Source of the DNA: Phascolomyces articulosus
Taxonomy: Eukaryota; Mucoromycota; Mucoromycetes; Mucorales; Lichtheimiaceae
Length of the DNA stretch: 64,000 nt
Assembly: GCA_025677815.1 (NCBI GenBank)
Contig: JAIXMP010000022.1
Coordinates: forward strand, 248,001 to 312,000
Direction of reading: 5' to 3'
Below are positions 23,397 through 35,453 of this stretch, piece after piece. Position numbers and translations under genes: made by a program. The notes beneath the pieces were generated by a model that made no database searches, was not told the DNA's origin, and worked only from the letters and a program-made list of their open reading frames with translations. Position 1 is the stretch's first letter. The number at the start of each line of letters is the position of its first letter.

Positions 23397-26300
23397 ATGG
23401 ATAATGATAATTCTCAATGGTCATCACCTCGACATGATGGTGACATGACGTCTCGACAAGATGATTCCAACACAACAGGAGTCACCATGACAACTGAACA
23501 ACAAAACAACGATAATCACGATAGTAAGACAGTTGCCCCTGTCAAGCACGACGACAACGTCGAGAATAATGATAATAATGCAACAATATCAATAAAAGTA
23601 AAAAAGACAGCTTTACGAGAAAAACAACTAGTAGATGAAAAATACATCGCTACATCGTTGACTATACCGGGAATTGTCCAAGACAACACGGATAATCATA
23701 ACGAGAATGAGGAAAAAGAGGAAGATAATAATAGTAAAAATAAATGCGGAGGAAACCAAGATAACAACGACTGTGACCAGCGCAACGTTGCACAAAATGA
23801 AAGACCCCCATCACCTCCGATCACAGTATCCTCTTCATCATTATCTGACATCCATCAACAACAACAACAGACAGCCATTCTTACAGAAGCAACATTAGCC
23901 AAACAAAATAAATTGATGCAAGAACAAGAAAGAAATGATCCCACCTGTTCTTCTATCCCATTAACTACCTCTAATAATGCCATTCGTGCTTGGGCTGCTA
24001 CATTACCCGAAATCCCTGATTCCGTGCATACTACTCCTATAGGACCTTCTCATATCTTTGAACTCCCATCGGATCATTCACCATTATCTCAACATCATGA
24101 CGATGACGATGACGATGAAACAAGACGAGAACAACAACAAGAGGAGGAGGAGGAGGATAGAAAGAATGAACCTCGGATACAAGAAACCAAAGATGTGTTT
24201 ACTGATACACAAAAAATCGCTTATGTTGGTCTGTGCGCAGTGACAAGTCTTGAAGTGGTTCATGACTTTCAGGGCAAAGAATTTACTTATGCTCGAATGA
24301 GTGCTGATAATTGGCATCGAAAACTCATGAGAACTATTTATATGCATATGGATATTTCACAAGAAGGTATTTATCTTACTATTTTTCTATCTATAGAATA
24401 GAATAAAGAAACAAGAAAGGGGAAAAAGAGGTTTCTGAGAAAAAAAAGGGGGAGGCTGATTTATTCCAGAACAAAAAGAGGAGCAATACTGATCTTTTGA
24501 TAAACGCCAAAAATTATATATATATATTAGAACAAAAAATGATTGAATCACTCGCTCGACATGATATTCGACCTACTGATCTTGTTCATCAATTTACAGC
24601 ACAAGGTGAAACAACGACGATCAATATGGGTGGATATCAAAAAGTACAACAACCTGAAAAGAAAAATAAGGAGGAAGAACAAACACAACAACAACAACAA
24701 CAACAACAAAAAGAGGAAGAAACATCGCGTTCATCTTTAGAGTCATTCTCTAGCGCCACATCAAAGAATAAAGAATTAAATGATAAAGGACAATCAAAAC
24801 AAGTGGAAGAAAAAGAACCGATTCTTATAGAAACAAAATCGGTCCTCCATGAAAAAGATGATATATTAGAAACTACAACATCTATTGAAAAGAATCCTAC
24901 GAATAATATAACCACGATAGAGACAAAAGACAGTTTACAACAACAACAAGAACAACAGGAATCATCTGCATCCACAGGTGAGATCGGAAGTATGGATGTA
25001 TCCCTGGATAGAGGACAACAACATGACGAAGTTATCAACACGAATGCAAACCTTACCTCCTCCTCGTCATCATCCGTACCCTATGAAAAAGATAGAACAA
25101 TATCCCCTCTTCCACCTTCCGATACTCAAACTTCCAATGGTGCAGCCATTGCTTCCTCGAGTCAAATTGGTAGTAACAGTGTTACCCATGACACATCTCT
25201 GTCAGAAAAACAAGAAGCAACTAATGAAAAAGAGCAACAAGAAGCAGAAGCCGCTAAAAATGGCGAATTTATCATCGATTTACGGTGGACTGTCATGTGT
25301 GATTTATTCCTATTATGCTTAAGCGCTGAAAATTATGATGCTCGTTCTCGTGTATTTATTGCTCGTATGGCCTCCTATTTAGAATTGGATTGGTTCCAAG
25401 TGATCGGCTTTGAAAAACGTATCACGGAACATTTAATGCAGAACGCAGGGGCTGCTTGGGAAACAGAGACCGTGACAAGTGTTGCCACCACACAAACCTA
25501 TACGACGGATGTAGAAGTCTCGATTCGTAACGATGTGGAACGAAAAGGTCGGAATAAACAACGAAGGAAACGCCGTTATATTATGATTGGTTTAGCTACG
25601 ATTGGTGGTGGATTGATTCTTGGTTTGAGTGCTGGATTAATGGCACCTGTCATTGCGGGTGGAATTGGTACTATTCTTACCACTGTAGGTGTCACAGGTA
25701 CTTCAAGTTTCTTGGGTGGAACAGCAAGTATTGCTTTAATTACAGGTGGTGCAACGGCGATTGGCGGAAGTAAGTCTTTTTATATGATGATAATGATTTA
25801 AGATGATCCCCCCCCAAAAAAGATGTTATGATGTTGATAAGGTCCATTTATTATTATTATTTTGGTTATTCTATGTGATACGGAATATTTACACGCTAAC
25901 AATTTAAGATATGGGAGGTAACGTGAAATTTTGATGGTTCTTAATATAAAAATTTAAATCACTATTATCCTTAATTAATTATGATTTTATTATTTATTTA
26001 TTTTAGCTAAAAGAATGAGAAAACGAATGAAAATGATCAATACATTTGAATTTTCACCAGTTACTGTGGATGAAAGTGTAAGTTGTATCGTCAGTATATC
26101 AGGGTAAATGATCATCTTTTTTTTTTGAAAAAAAAAAAAAAGAAATCTGCATTTTATTGTTAACACACACTCTATCTTATTTTAGATGGTTACCAAAAGG
26201 TGCAACAAAAGATACAGCTGCGCTACCTTTTAGTACATTGGATAACATGATGGGAGACCATTATACACTCTATTGGGAACCAGAAATGTTGGAAGCTTTA

Positions 26301-28070
26301 GGAAGTGGATTAAAGATTTTTGCAACCGAAGCTGTGACCTTTTCGATTCAACAAGCTTTGGCCCATACCATTATGGGGGCGCTCTTGGCAGGATTAGCCT
26401 GGCCACTGGCGCTTACCAAACTAGGTTACCTTGTCGATAATCCATGGAACAATGGTTTGGATCGTGCCCGATTAGCAGGACTGATTCTTGCTGATTCGTT
26501 AATGAATCGCAATTTGGGTGCACGCCCAGTCACCTTGGTAGGCTATTCCTTGGGCGCACGTGTTATTTTCTACTGTCTTTTGGAATTGGCACGTGTCAAT
26601 GCTTATGGTTTGGTCGAAAATGTGGCCCTTTTTGGTACACCCGTCAGTGCCTCCAAACAACAATGGAAAGAATGTACTACCGTGGTTGCAGGACGATTTA
26701 TCAATGGGTATGCTTCCAATGATTGGTTATTGGGTTTCTTGTTTCGTGCTTCTACCGGTGGTCTTGGTAATGTCGCTGGTTTACGTCCCTTAAAACATAT
26801 GGAGGGTGATCGTGTACAGAATGTGGATTGTACAGATTTAATCAAGGGTCATTTAAGTTATCGTATGTTGATGCCCAAGTTGCTGAAACGGGCAGGATTT
26901 GTGGTCACATCAGATGAATTACCCGACCGACTGAGGGAAAGAGAAGATGATGAAGATGAATTTGTCATTGATTTATCTGGTGCAAAGGTAATTTTATCAA
27001 AAGAATGTTTTTGGTGAAGGGAATGATGGATTGAAAAATATTCAATGTTTGTTGACTTTTTTTAATAGGATTTGGAACAATTCCGTCCTGCTACCATGGT
27101 AAGAGGTACTTCTGTTTCTTCATTAACATCTGGTAAAGCATCTATTCAATACCCACCGCCAAAAACGAAATGCCATCCACCACGAACAACAGAAGAAGCT
27201 CAACAACAATTGCAACAACGACAAGATCAATCATCACGCACACCTTCTCGATCCCCCTCTCCATCACCGTCATTACAACAACAACTTCAAGATAGCTCAT
27301 CATCACCGTCACAGCAACAAGAATCACCATACCATCTCTCTCCAGAAAAACAATCCCCTATCGGTTCACCTAGAGTTGAAACGACATCACCATCACCCAT
27401 CGATTCTCCAAAATCATCCCTTTCCACAAAAACTTCTTCTGATCCTATAGAATCTACCAATAACAATACCAACATACCCCAAGAAGAACAACAATCATAT
27501 CCTCCACCTCCGGAAAAACAATCCAGTGGCGATTTCTCTGGCAATCACAGTGAAGCCAAAACACTTATCGATGGCATGTCAGATCAAGATATAATCGCTG
27601 ATATTATTGCCAAAGCAGCAGCCGTTTCTAAATCCTCCAGCAATTATAGTTCATTATCCTCTGGAAGAGCTTCTATTGCACAACACCCTCGTCCAGAATC
27701 ACCTACCATGACTTATTCCTCTTCTGATACAACCATTACTAGCATTTTTCGTGCATCCAATTCTGGAGATGATACCACCCATAGTAGTAGTAGTACCATG
27801 AGCAAAGACTCTTCTTCCTCCCCATCCACCCTCTCCTCACCCTCACGTCGCTCTATTTCTTCTACTTCCTCACTCTTTGGTAAATCATTATTATTTAATA
27901 AGAATAGAAAAAAATCAGAAGAAAAAGGACAACAAGAACTTTCTGAACAAGGGATTGAAGTGAAAGAATTGAAAAGTACATTAGGACGGATGGTAGTTCC
28001 TAGTGATGTCATGAATCCTATGCCTAAATTTACCTTAGAAAAACCTAACTTTGCTCGAGTCAATCGATAG
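23397..28070 (+). CDS. DUF726 alpha/beta hydrolase, Mil1/TMCO4-like
   Basis: Five exons (23397-24366, 24531-25769, 26007-26103, 26186-26987, 27069-28070) give 1369 residues. The order matches the TMCO4/yeast Mil1 (YFL034W) family: an RWTVMCDLFLLCLS block, a Gly-rich hydrophobic region at about residues 672-740, a SCIVSISGWL strand, and a hydrolase core with the nucleophile elbow GYSLGAR (Ser890). NDW (Asp948) and KGHLSYR (His991) fit the other triad positions. Yeast Mil1 is linked to the AP-1 clathrin adaptor; enzymatic activity is unproven. Residues 1-270 and 390-630 (poly-Q, poly-D, poly-E) and the last 330 (S/P/Q-rich) are disordered filler, which makes this protein unusually long. Exon 3 must run to 26103, because stopping at the GTAAGT at 26078 breaks the frame. 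Confidence 0.88.
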
Positions 28071-28327
28071 ATAGACTAGTATACATTTATATATATACGA
28101 ATAAAATACAGTGTTTTTTTTTCCTTTTTTCTTATTGATTTTTTTTTAAAAAAAAACATTATATGAGGAATAGAAAAATGAAAAAAAAAGGGTATGCATA
28201 ATAATGATAAAGAAATTGAATTTGGGGAAGAGAAAGAGTCAGGATGGAAAATAACAATAATTATGATCACTATATATTTGTTTTTTTTTGTTTTTTTTTT
28301 TCGGGCAAGAAGAAAAGATGTTATTAC

Positions 28328-29544
28328 TTAATTGGATGAAGATGCTGAAGTAGCAGTGGATAATTTAGGTGATGTTTGTCTCAACCGTTTCGATGTTCTT
28401 TCAAGAGGTTGTTGATCCAACCCACTTAAACGTCGTTTTAATTCTTCATTTTCTTTTTGAGATTGATCCAATTCCGCTTTTAACGTTTCCACTTGTCGAC
28501 CCAATTCATTGACAGCTTGTTCTGTTATTAATTTTTCTAATGTCCATTTTTCAAGTTGCTCAGCTTGTTGTTCTTTGAGTGTACGAATATAAACAGCAGC
28601 CCGATGTAAAATTTGTCCCTTGTTCTTTTCATTGCCTGGTATCATTTTTGCAATTTCATTAATGCCTTCATTGATCGTTTCTCGACGCCGACGTTCCACT
28701 TGTTTATGATTTTCTCGACGTAATCGATGCCATTCTTCAGATCCCACAGATGGTTTTTCTACAGGTGTCGTTGTGGTCGTTCCATTATTATTTTGATTTT
28801 GATCTCTTGTCGTTGTAGAGTCTGCCTTGTCGACCCGTGATGAAGGGGATTGTTTTTTACTATTATTAGTTTGTCCTTTTTCATTTGTTGTTGATGGAGC
28901 TCCTTGAGATGATTGTGATGTTGATTGTGATACAACTCGATTTTGTTCTTGTTCTTGCATAGTTTGTTTATTATTAAATGGATGTGGTTTGGGTGATGAT
29001 TGTTGTTGTTGTGTAGCAATAGGAGGACTTTGCCTATGATTATACATAAGAATTAAAAAGAGAGGTTCCTTTCCTATATCCATCTCCTTCTCATCCCTCT
29101 CCAAGCTACTTTAGTTTTTTAAAACTTCTTCTCCTCCACCTCCCCGTTTTCCCATAATAGACTTGGTTTTTTATTTCACTCCCAGAAGATTTATTGTTTT
29201 AAAATGACATTTGTTCCTCTAATGAACTTACCATATTTGATTTTGTGGATGAGTATTGGTAGGAGTAGTTCCATTGTCTGAATTCATTCCTATATAACCT
29301 GGTTGTGGTGATTGTTGTGTTAAAGTTGTAGTAGTTGTTGGTTCATGGGAAACTTTAGGGTGATTCTCGACGGTGGCAGGTTTTTTAGTTGTTTCTACAC
29401 AACTATTATACTCAACCTAACAAAAAGAAAAACCCTATTTATTAGAGAGAGAGAACAAAAAACAAAAACCATGGTACCATTTTCTCCTTTATAAAAACGC
29501 GAAAAAAAATAACAACTTACATTGGATAATTTATTTTGTCCCAT
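28328..29544 (-). CDS. bHLH-leucine zipper transcription factor, Cbf1-like
   Basis: Three minus-strand exons (29544-29521, 29416-29232, 29033-28328) give 304 residues, all in phase. Residues 1-165 are N/T/Q/S-rich. The bHLH runs from about 172 to 225: ENHKQVERRRRETIN in the basic region has the His-Glu-Arg arrangement of factors that bind CACGTG-type E-boxes; then come an amphipathic helix, a GNEKNKG loop and helix 2 (ILHRAAVYIRTLKE). A leucine zipper-like coiled coil follows (about 226-275). The order is closest to yeast Cbf1, which acts at centromeres and sulfur-metabolism promoters; USF-like factors are an alternative. The gene is convergent with the Mil1-like gene, with 257 bp between stop codons. 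Confidence 0.87.
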
Positions 29545-32317
29545 CGTTTTACCAGTAATATTGAAGAGTGTCAGTTTGAAAATAGGGTCACTTTGTGTGT
29601 GTGTGTTTTAAAGAAAGTATATTCGAGAAATGAAAAGGATAGATTGATATATCATTAGTTTATAATGGTAAAAAGAAGATAGGGTACCTTTTTTTTATAC
29701 TAGAGTCTTTTTTTTCCAACATACATTCACACACACGCACAGAGAGAAATATACGCATACTCACTCACCTTATAATTTTTTCTCTTTTGCAAAAAAATGT
29801 ATGTCCCGAAAAAACTCGTGATTTTTGCAAGTGTGTGCTGACTTTTTATATAAAAATCTGTTTAAAAAGCATGTGACATGTGATCTAAAAAAAAAAGAAA
29901 CGCGACAGAACACAAATTTGTTGCATGGATCATCTTAATAAGGCAAGTTGTAATCTCCTTAATTTTTATAATGGTCTTCTTATTGACCCAAGAAGTACAT
30001 TTACTGTCAATATGACCATTGATTCTATTCATATAATAGAAATGTCGACATCATTATAAAGATGAAGAAAAGCCCTTGTTTAGGTTATAAATTTGCAGTA
30101 GTACTAGTATATACAATAACAAAACAGAATCATGGTTGTTGTACAAACTTCTTCATAGGATTAAGAGCCAATTGCTGTTGTTGCTGCTGTTTTTTACTAT
30201 CCGGTCTGCAGCTCGGCTCTGGGAGAAGTATTTTTAAAATTCTTGGAGAATATGTATATAAAAAAAGAACTGCAAGGAAAATCATTGCAATGCAAAGACA
30301 TTTCCTCGTGATGGTAAAGTTGCTACTCATGATAGATATTATAGCAATTATAGCAGTTGTTTCAATCATTGATTATAATATTATGCACACAACTTGAAAA
30401 GTCCACCATTATTATTTCCCACACACATAAAATAAATAATAATAGCCCCAATCAATAAACGATCGTCATCGGCTGTGTGATGGTGTGTTCTTTATAAATA
30501 TACTGATGAATTACAAGGTTGTATTCAACGTGTATTCCCAACAGGAAGAAGTATAAATGATAGTGTCAACCAGAAACAAGACAAATCAAGTATCCATCAT
30601 ACCCACATGACTTTTTTCCCACAAAAAAAAATCGTTTCAGCGAAATACATATCTAATATCTAATAAATTAGCATATTTCAAAAAGATAGTTGATGCGCGT
30701 ATCATCATTATTAATATATATGAGACGCTTCACGTTATATTCTGATGGATGGCCTTATATTGCATTAATAATTTGCGCATCTGTTAAGTTCCAAGGGTGT
30801 TCTGATTTATGCGATTTCTCTCATAAGCTTATAGTAGTGCTATATAGTATTCAGCTCACTAAGTTTCATAGGAAGTTAAGTCTTTCCCTGGATTACCATG
30901 TATTTTTTCAATCACTGTAATAAAGGATCCCTTGTTACTACAGCTGTATCTTGGTACATTGTTATAGTTTTGTAGAATTAAAAAAGAAAGAAACGCGTTG
31001 GAAAAAAAGGAAATGTTCAAAAGGATCCAAAGTAAATAAAAACTTCCGGCGGAATATTAAGGGCTGGCACGTAAAGAGTGTTTTATGCAGCATACTTATA
31101 ATGATGGAGCCTTATAATAACCGCATTCTTCCTTGTATTACAACATTAACCATGGAGGATCACGGTTTATCGGTATACTATTTAGATAATGATAAACAGT
31201 ATGTAGTGATGATGAGCACTGACTAGATGCTTCTCAATCTATATACAAGCCAGTGTAGTACATCACAACTAGATCATTATATGTATAAACAAAACTAAAG
31301 TTAACATTATTGATCAGAATGCGCATTATGTATAATACCAAGCTTGTTCCAATTAATAAACATTAAAAACAGCATGTATAAAAAAATGTTACAAACTAGT
31401 ACAACCTTTTACCCATCAGATTTGAAAGCGGTATAATTTACATATGTATATATAAGTACTACTTCCTGTTTCATAATCTTTATAAAAGAAAATATGTTTT
31501 CCAAGTGAAAGTCTGTCTTTTTTTTTCTACTGTTTAGTATATTGGTGCCATACCTGTAACAATTCTTCCTACGGATAATCGTGCAAACATTTATATATTA
31601 GCACTACAAATAATATAGAAAAAAACTCTGATTCAGTATGTGATTTTTTATTCTGTTCAATAATTATTGTTACCTCGATAAAGATTACAGAATAAAATCT
31701 TTTAAGCATCCAGTGTCAACGGTTCTTTTTTTTTGGATAAAATATAGCATACGTAGAAATATTAAATAATTCCTTATGCCATTTTCTTACAGTTGAATTT
31801 GTTTGTAACTTTCCAAGCGTATTATGGTGCTTCCCATCGAAATATTGATAGTGTGAAAAGATTCTTTTATGTTTCATGAGTGAATAAAACAGGACCATCG
31901 TAAAAACGTTTCAGTGACCCTGTATTTTTTTTAAAAAAATATTTTTTACATTATAACAAAGGCTAATATACACAATGCATTGGAATTCTATACTGTTCAT
32001 TATATATGTGCATCGATCCGGTATTCGTATCACCATAGATAATTTTATAAAATAATGTTTTAATGAAAAGATGAAAAAAAGGTGTAGAAAACGATAACGC
32101 ATAATATATAAGGTTCAGAAAACAAATTTTTATTTTACATAACATTAAACACAGTCTTTTAGCATCGTTGGTAGCAAAAAAAAGTATACCATCACTTGGA
32201 TTATATTATTTCGTATTTGGCTATTGGAAGAAATGTAATCTCATGTCATCGTCAGTATTATTAACTCGATTTCAGTATTCTTAACTCGACTCCTTCCTAA
32301 ATTAGAAATGTCCTGAG
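29545..32317. other. Gene-poor AT-rich spacer
   Basis: Apart from the candidate ORF listed separately at 30130-30333, only short frames without coding character occur (for example 30690-30920 and 30951-31226, plus strand). The first 300 bp are the probable promoter of the bHLH gene, with a TATATAAAAA word near 29848-29858. Confidence 0.45.
30130..30333 (-). CDS. Candidate single-pass membrane protein stub
   Basis: A 67-codon minus-strand ORF starting MSSNFTITRK has a hydrophobic helix (IAMIFLAVLFLYTYS) and then a short Q6 linker. This looks like the type II signal anchor of a Golgi glycosyltransferase without its catalytic domain. It may be a first exon, a relic or a chance ORF. A second stub of the same shape lies at 49034-49201. 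Confidence 0.25.
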   Translation of the reverse strand: MMSSNFTITRKCLCIAMIFLAVLFLYTYSPRILKILLPEPSCRPDSKKQQQQQQLALNPMKKFVQQP

Positions 32318-34190
32318 CTAAAACAACCAATCGTTTGGCAAAGAAGGTCCAAAAAGAATAAAATGAGTTATGATACTGGGTGAAATGGATTTGTACTTTC
32401 TACGTCGATTGGTATTATTAGTGAAGTCGTCCATGGGCTTCCTTTGATTAGCTTGATGCGTGTCAGTTTTCTCTTTTTGAAATGCCTTTATTTCTAAACA
32501 CATGTCCTTGAAACAATCCAATAAACATATGACCTTTTCGAATGATCCATCCTTTACTTCTTTGATTGTGGTCGGGAAAAAACCATGACCCACCGATTCA
32601 AGAATGTAAAATCCAAGAGCAGCCAAATGCAACAAAAAAAGCTTGATTTCAAAACCTGAAATCAACACAAAAGGGTACTTGATGTCTTTTGCACACTCCA
32701 AAGAAATATCTTTACAAGTCAATAAATGATTCAGGTGAGCCTTGGTGCTAAGAACAGCATTTTGCTTGTCTGTAATATTTGTTCTTAAAAACCCCTTTTG
32801 CAAATTCCCCGACGCCATAACCAGGTGCAGAGTGGCTAATGATATCCAGGAGACGTAAATCCATCTTCATCGTAATTCCATAAGTCAACACAACACTAGG
32901 AATTGTATCGCCCCAGTGAGGAATAATATCAGTTGATCGAAACAATGTTTCAACCAAATAAGACTAGATCTTGATAACATAATCCTGTTCGGATAAGAGT
33001 GGATGCAGCAGGGATGGTAAATTGGATTGTAAACAAATTTTACAATCCTAGTTATTTACAATTTTCTTGGTTTTTTTTGCTGCAGCAGCCCATACTGTAA
33101 ATTTGCAGTACCAACGTGAGGTATTGCAAAATTTGCTTTTCAGCTCCACTTAATTTTTGCTTACAATCCAGGTTGCAATCGACCGCTTCATCTGCATTTT
33201 ACAATCCAATTTGGTGAAAATTTACAATTTTTTTTACAATCTACCGCTGCACCCACTCTAATAATGTGGGATTGTCAAGAATAGTGGGGTGGTATCGATG
33301 AATTTTGATTACGTGGTAGTATGAGTCAATGTACCGTTCGTGCTTATCGCCTTTGGAGATCTTCAACTTCTTGTGCCAATATTTCCGTTGTTCATTACTT
33401 TTTTTTCGTCGGTCAGCTGTATTTTCTTTTAATTGTTGTTCATACGACACAGGCGCTTGAGGAGTTGGTAATGATATTTAACTTTTCCATGACTGCAATA
33501 ATGAATTCAACATTTCCATGGTAAACATAGGGGTATCATCTGTTTTATCATCATTCAACCTTTGTAATAAGGAAGAAAGTTGGCTGCCATTTGACATATC
33601 GCTGGTGTCTAAAATGTCACTCATTCCCATTACAATGAAGTATTGGATTTTTTTTCTTGAGATGAACGTGAATTTCTTCCAAGTTGCCCAATAAAAGTAC
33701 CAAGTGATATAGATAATCCTTCAATAAAAGTGTCATCATTTTCTTGAAAGTCAATACGTCTTCGTGATGGTGAATGCTGTTGTTGTTGTTCTTCTTCTTC
33801 TTGAGGCCTTTTATCTGATGATGTTGATAATAACGATGGAAATACTGACGATGATGAAGAACCAAGGCTTTCAAGAACATTTGCAGGATACTGATATTGT
33901 TGTCGTACTTCAGATGCCAAGAGGCCAGACGAATAATTTTCATTTCCATATTAATTAAGACCTGTAAAGCATAATGGGGAATAAGCGTGGGCAGCAAAGC
34001 ATATAAGAATCATAGAGGAAAAAAAAAGAGAGAGAGAAAGAGAAAAGAAGACTGAATCCTTTGTCAATGATCCCCATTTTGAAAAAAGACTATTTTCAGT
34101 TGAGACAGATGCCAATACTACAGCATGTTTGTATTCAGCTTCTGCAATTTTTTTGGATCCATACGAGTAATCTCCTCTCATGAAGAAACC
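32318..34190 (-). pseudogene. Broken multi-exon gene interrupted by a MITE
   Basis: On the minus strand successive pieces read in order: an MRGDYSYGSKKIAEAEYKH exon (about 34180-34040), an LASEVRQQYQYPANVLES piece (33930-33630), an SDILDTSDMSNGSQ piece (33617-33481), a VSYEQQLKENTADRRKKS piece with a basic patch (33450-33262), and, beyond the MITE, an LFRSTDIIPHWGDT piece followed by a longer conserved-looking stretch ending at 32318. Breaks are TAA at 33478-33480, the MITE at 32997-33258, TAG at 32964-32966 and a frameshift near 32785-32799 by a G4T5 run. The architecture recalls a multicopy Mucorales gene family of unknown function, by memory only. The gene is dead in this copy. Confidence 0.65.
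32997..33258. mobile_element. MITE, about 262 bp, with TAA/TTA target duplication
   Basis: The ends are imperfect inverted repeats: GAGTGGATGCAGC on the left and the reverse complement of GAGTGGGTGCAGC on the right. The flanks carry a 3-bp direct repeat TAA (32994-32996 and 33259-33261). The interior has about seven copies of TTACAAT(C/T) in both orientations and no ORF. A TWA 3-bp duplication fits PIF/Harbinger-type MITEs. Removing the element and one TAA rejoins the open frame of the host pseudogene, which independently confirms the boundaries. Confidence 0.82.
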
Positions 34191-35074
34191 TGGGAGCCCA
34201 TTTTTTGTTGTAAAGTTTCATTCAAGTCAAGCATAACAATCCCTGTTTACAGAAAAAGAGGCACAAATTAAACAAGCAATAGTTCTTGTTAGTTATAAAT
34301 ATCATATATAAACAAAAAAGAAGCATGAAATAACATTTACCAAGTAAAGGAAACTTCTGACATCGTACACAATTGATCGGATCACAATGATTGGATCATA
34401 GAAGTTATACAACTGAGCATTTTCTTTTACTCACGAAACTCATTGAGAAATTTACAACACTTCACAAAGCTAGTCACAGTAACAACCAACTACAGCATTG
34501 GAAATTACATTTGCACACAACATATGCTATCCATATAATATCAAAATATACATTGAGATTGAAGTAGATAAAAAGCGGTGTCCTGAATTTCTTATATATT
34601 CCAACACACCATATATAAAAATAATAACTATAGTGAGTTTCTATGGTTACCAGAGGTTCAAATCCAATAAAGCATTACTAGAATCTTATAAGCAATAGTA
34701 ATAAATAATAGACAATCTGTTGTGAAGTGAAGCTGTATATGACAGTAAAATTGTCGTGGGTTTATCAGGTAAAAAAAACTGTCGTAGATTTGTATGAAAA
34801 TGTAGCTACCTAAAACCATACATGATGGTTATTATGAAATAAAATAGGTCCATAATCAGAGAAGTTGATATTGCTTACAACAACGAACCTATATACTAGA
34901 TTTAATTAAACAGGTGCAACTAGAGCAGGTTCATTTATTGTAAACAATATCTAACTATATATTGTAGCTAACAATACTAGGCTCCACCAATTTACTTTTT
35001 AAAGATTTTTTGCCCTTCTATTTTATTTAAAAATAATCGTCATTTTTATTACCATCTATATTTTATATCTCAAG
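34191..35074. other. AT-rich spacer
   Basis: No supported gene. Earlier exons of the gene model that begins at 35075 may lie here, but none could be fixed. A GGTTCAAATCC word at about 34650 is not accompanied by a tRNA structure. Confidence 0.4.
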
Positions 35075-35453
35075 TCCATATATTACTCTTTGTAAAGTGT
35101 GAATTTTTCGAAAAGTGCCGTGAGTCAATCCTGTAAAATATAAAAGTTAAGGAAAACACAAATGACAACGCAAATATGTAGTTGAACGTAAAATCATTGG
35201 CGCAAATAATTTAGCTTACCATCACCCTGGCAGCATTATTCAACAATATTATGACGATTATCCTGGACAGGCTTTTATCAAATGGATCACCCCTCTTCCT
35301 CCCTCTGAAGCAGAGTAAGTACACTATTCATACCTCTTCTATATTTTTTATTTTTATTTTCTATTTTCCCCTAGTTTAGACAATACTACTACTACCTTAT
35401 GTCACTTGCTTTCTATATACAGACCCTATACAACCCCTTCATCTTTTGTATGA
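35075..35453 (+). CDS. Unidentified spliced gene, 3' exons
   Basis: Three plus-strand exons join in phase: about 35075-35119 (start uncertain), 35182-35314 and 35375-35453 with TGA at 35451-35453. The introns are 62 bp (GTGAGT donor) and 60 bp (GTAAGT donor, CCCCTAG acceptor), the typical size in this genome. Residues include RKIIGANNLAYHHPG, YYDDYPGQAF and IKWITPLPPSEA. The middle exon has clear coding character but is too short and too split to appear as a long ORF. No upstream exon or start codon was found, so it may be the tail of a gene with small exons or a relic. The family is not recognised. Confidence 0.48.

Noticed and set aside
24637..25041. Minus-strand ORF rich in cysteine and serine
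   Set aside because: Antisense shadow of the poly-Q and S-rich part of the Mil1-like gene; no independent coding evidence.
26078..26185. Splice donor GTAAGT at 26078 for Mil1-like exon 3
   Set aside because: Using it puts the next exon out of frame and removes the conserved SCIVSISGWL strand; the donor at 26104 keeps both.
34600..34680. B-box-like GGTTCAAATCC suggesting a tRNA gene
   Set aside because: No A-box at a suitable distance and no cloverleaf stems.
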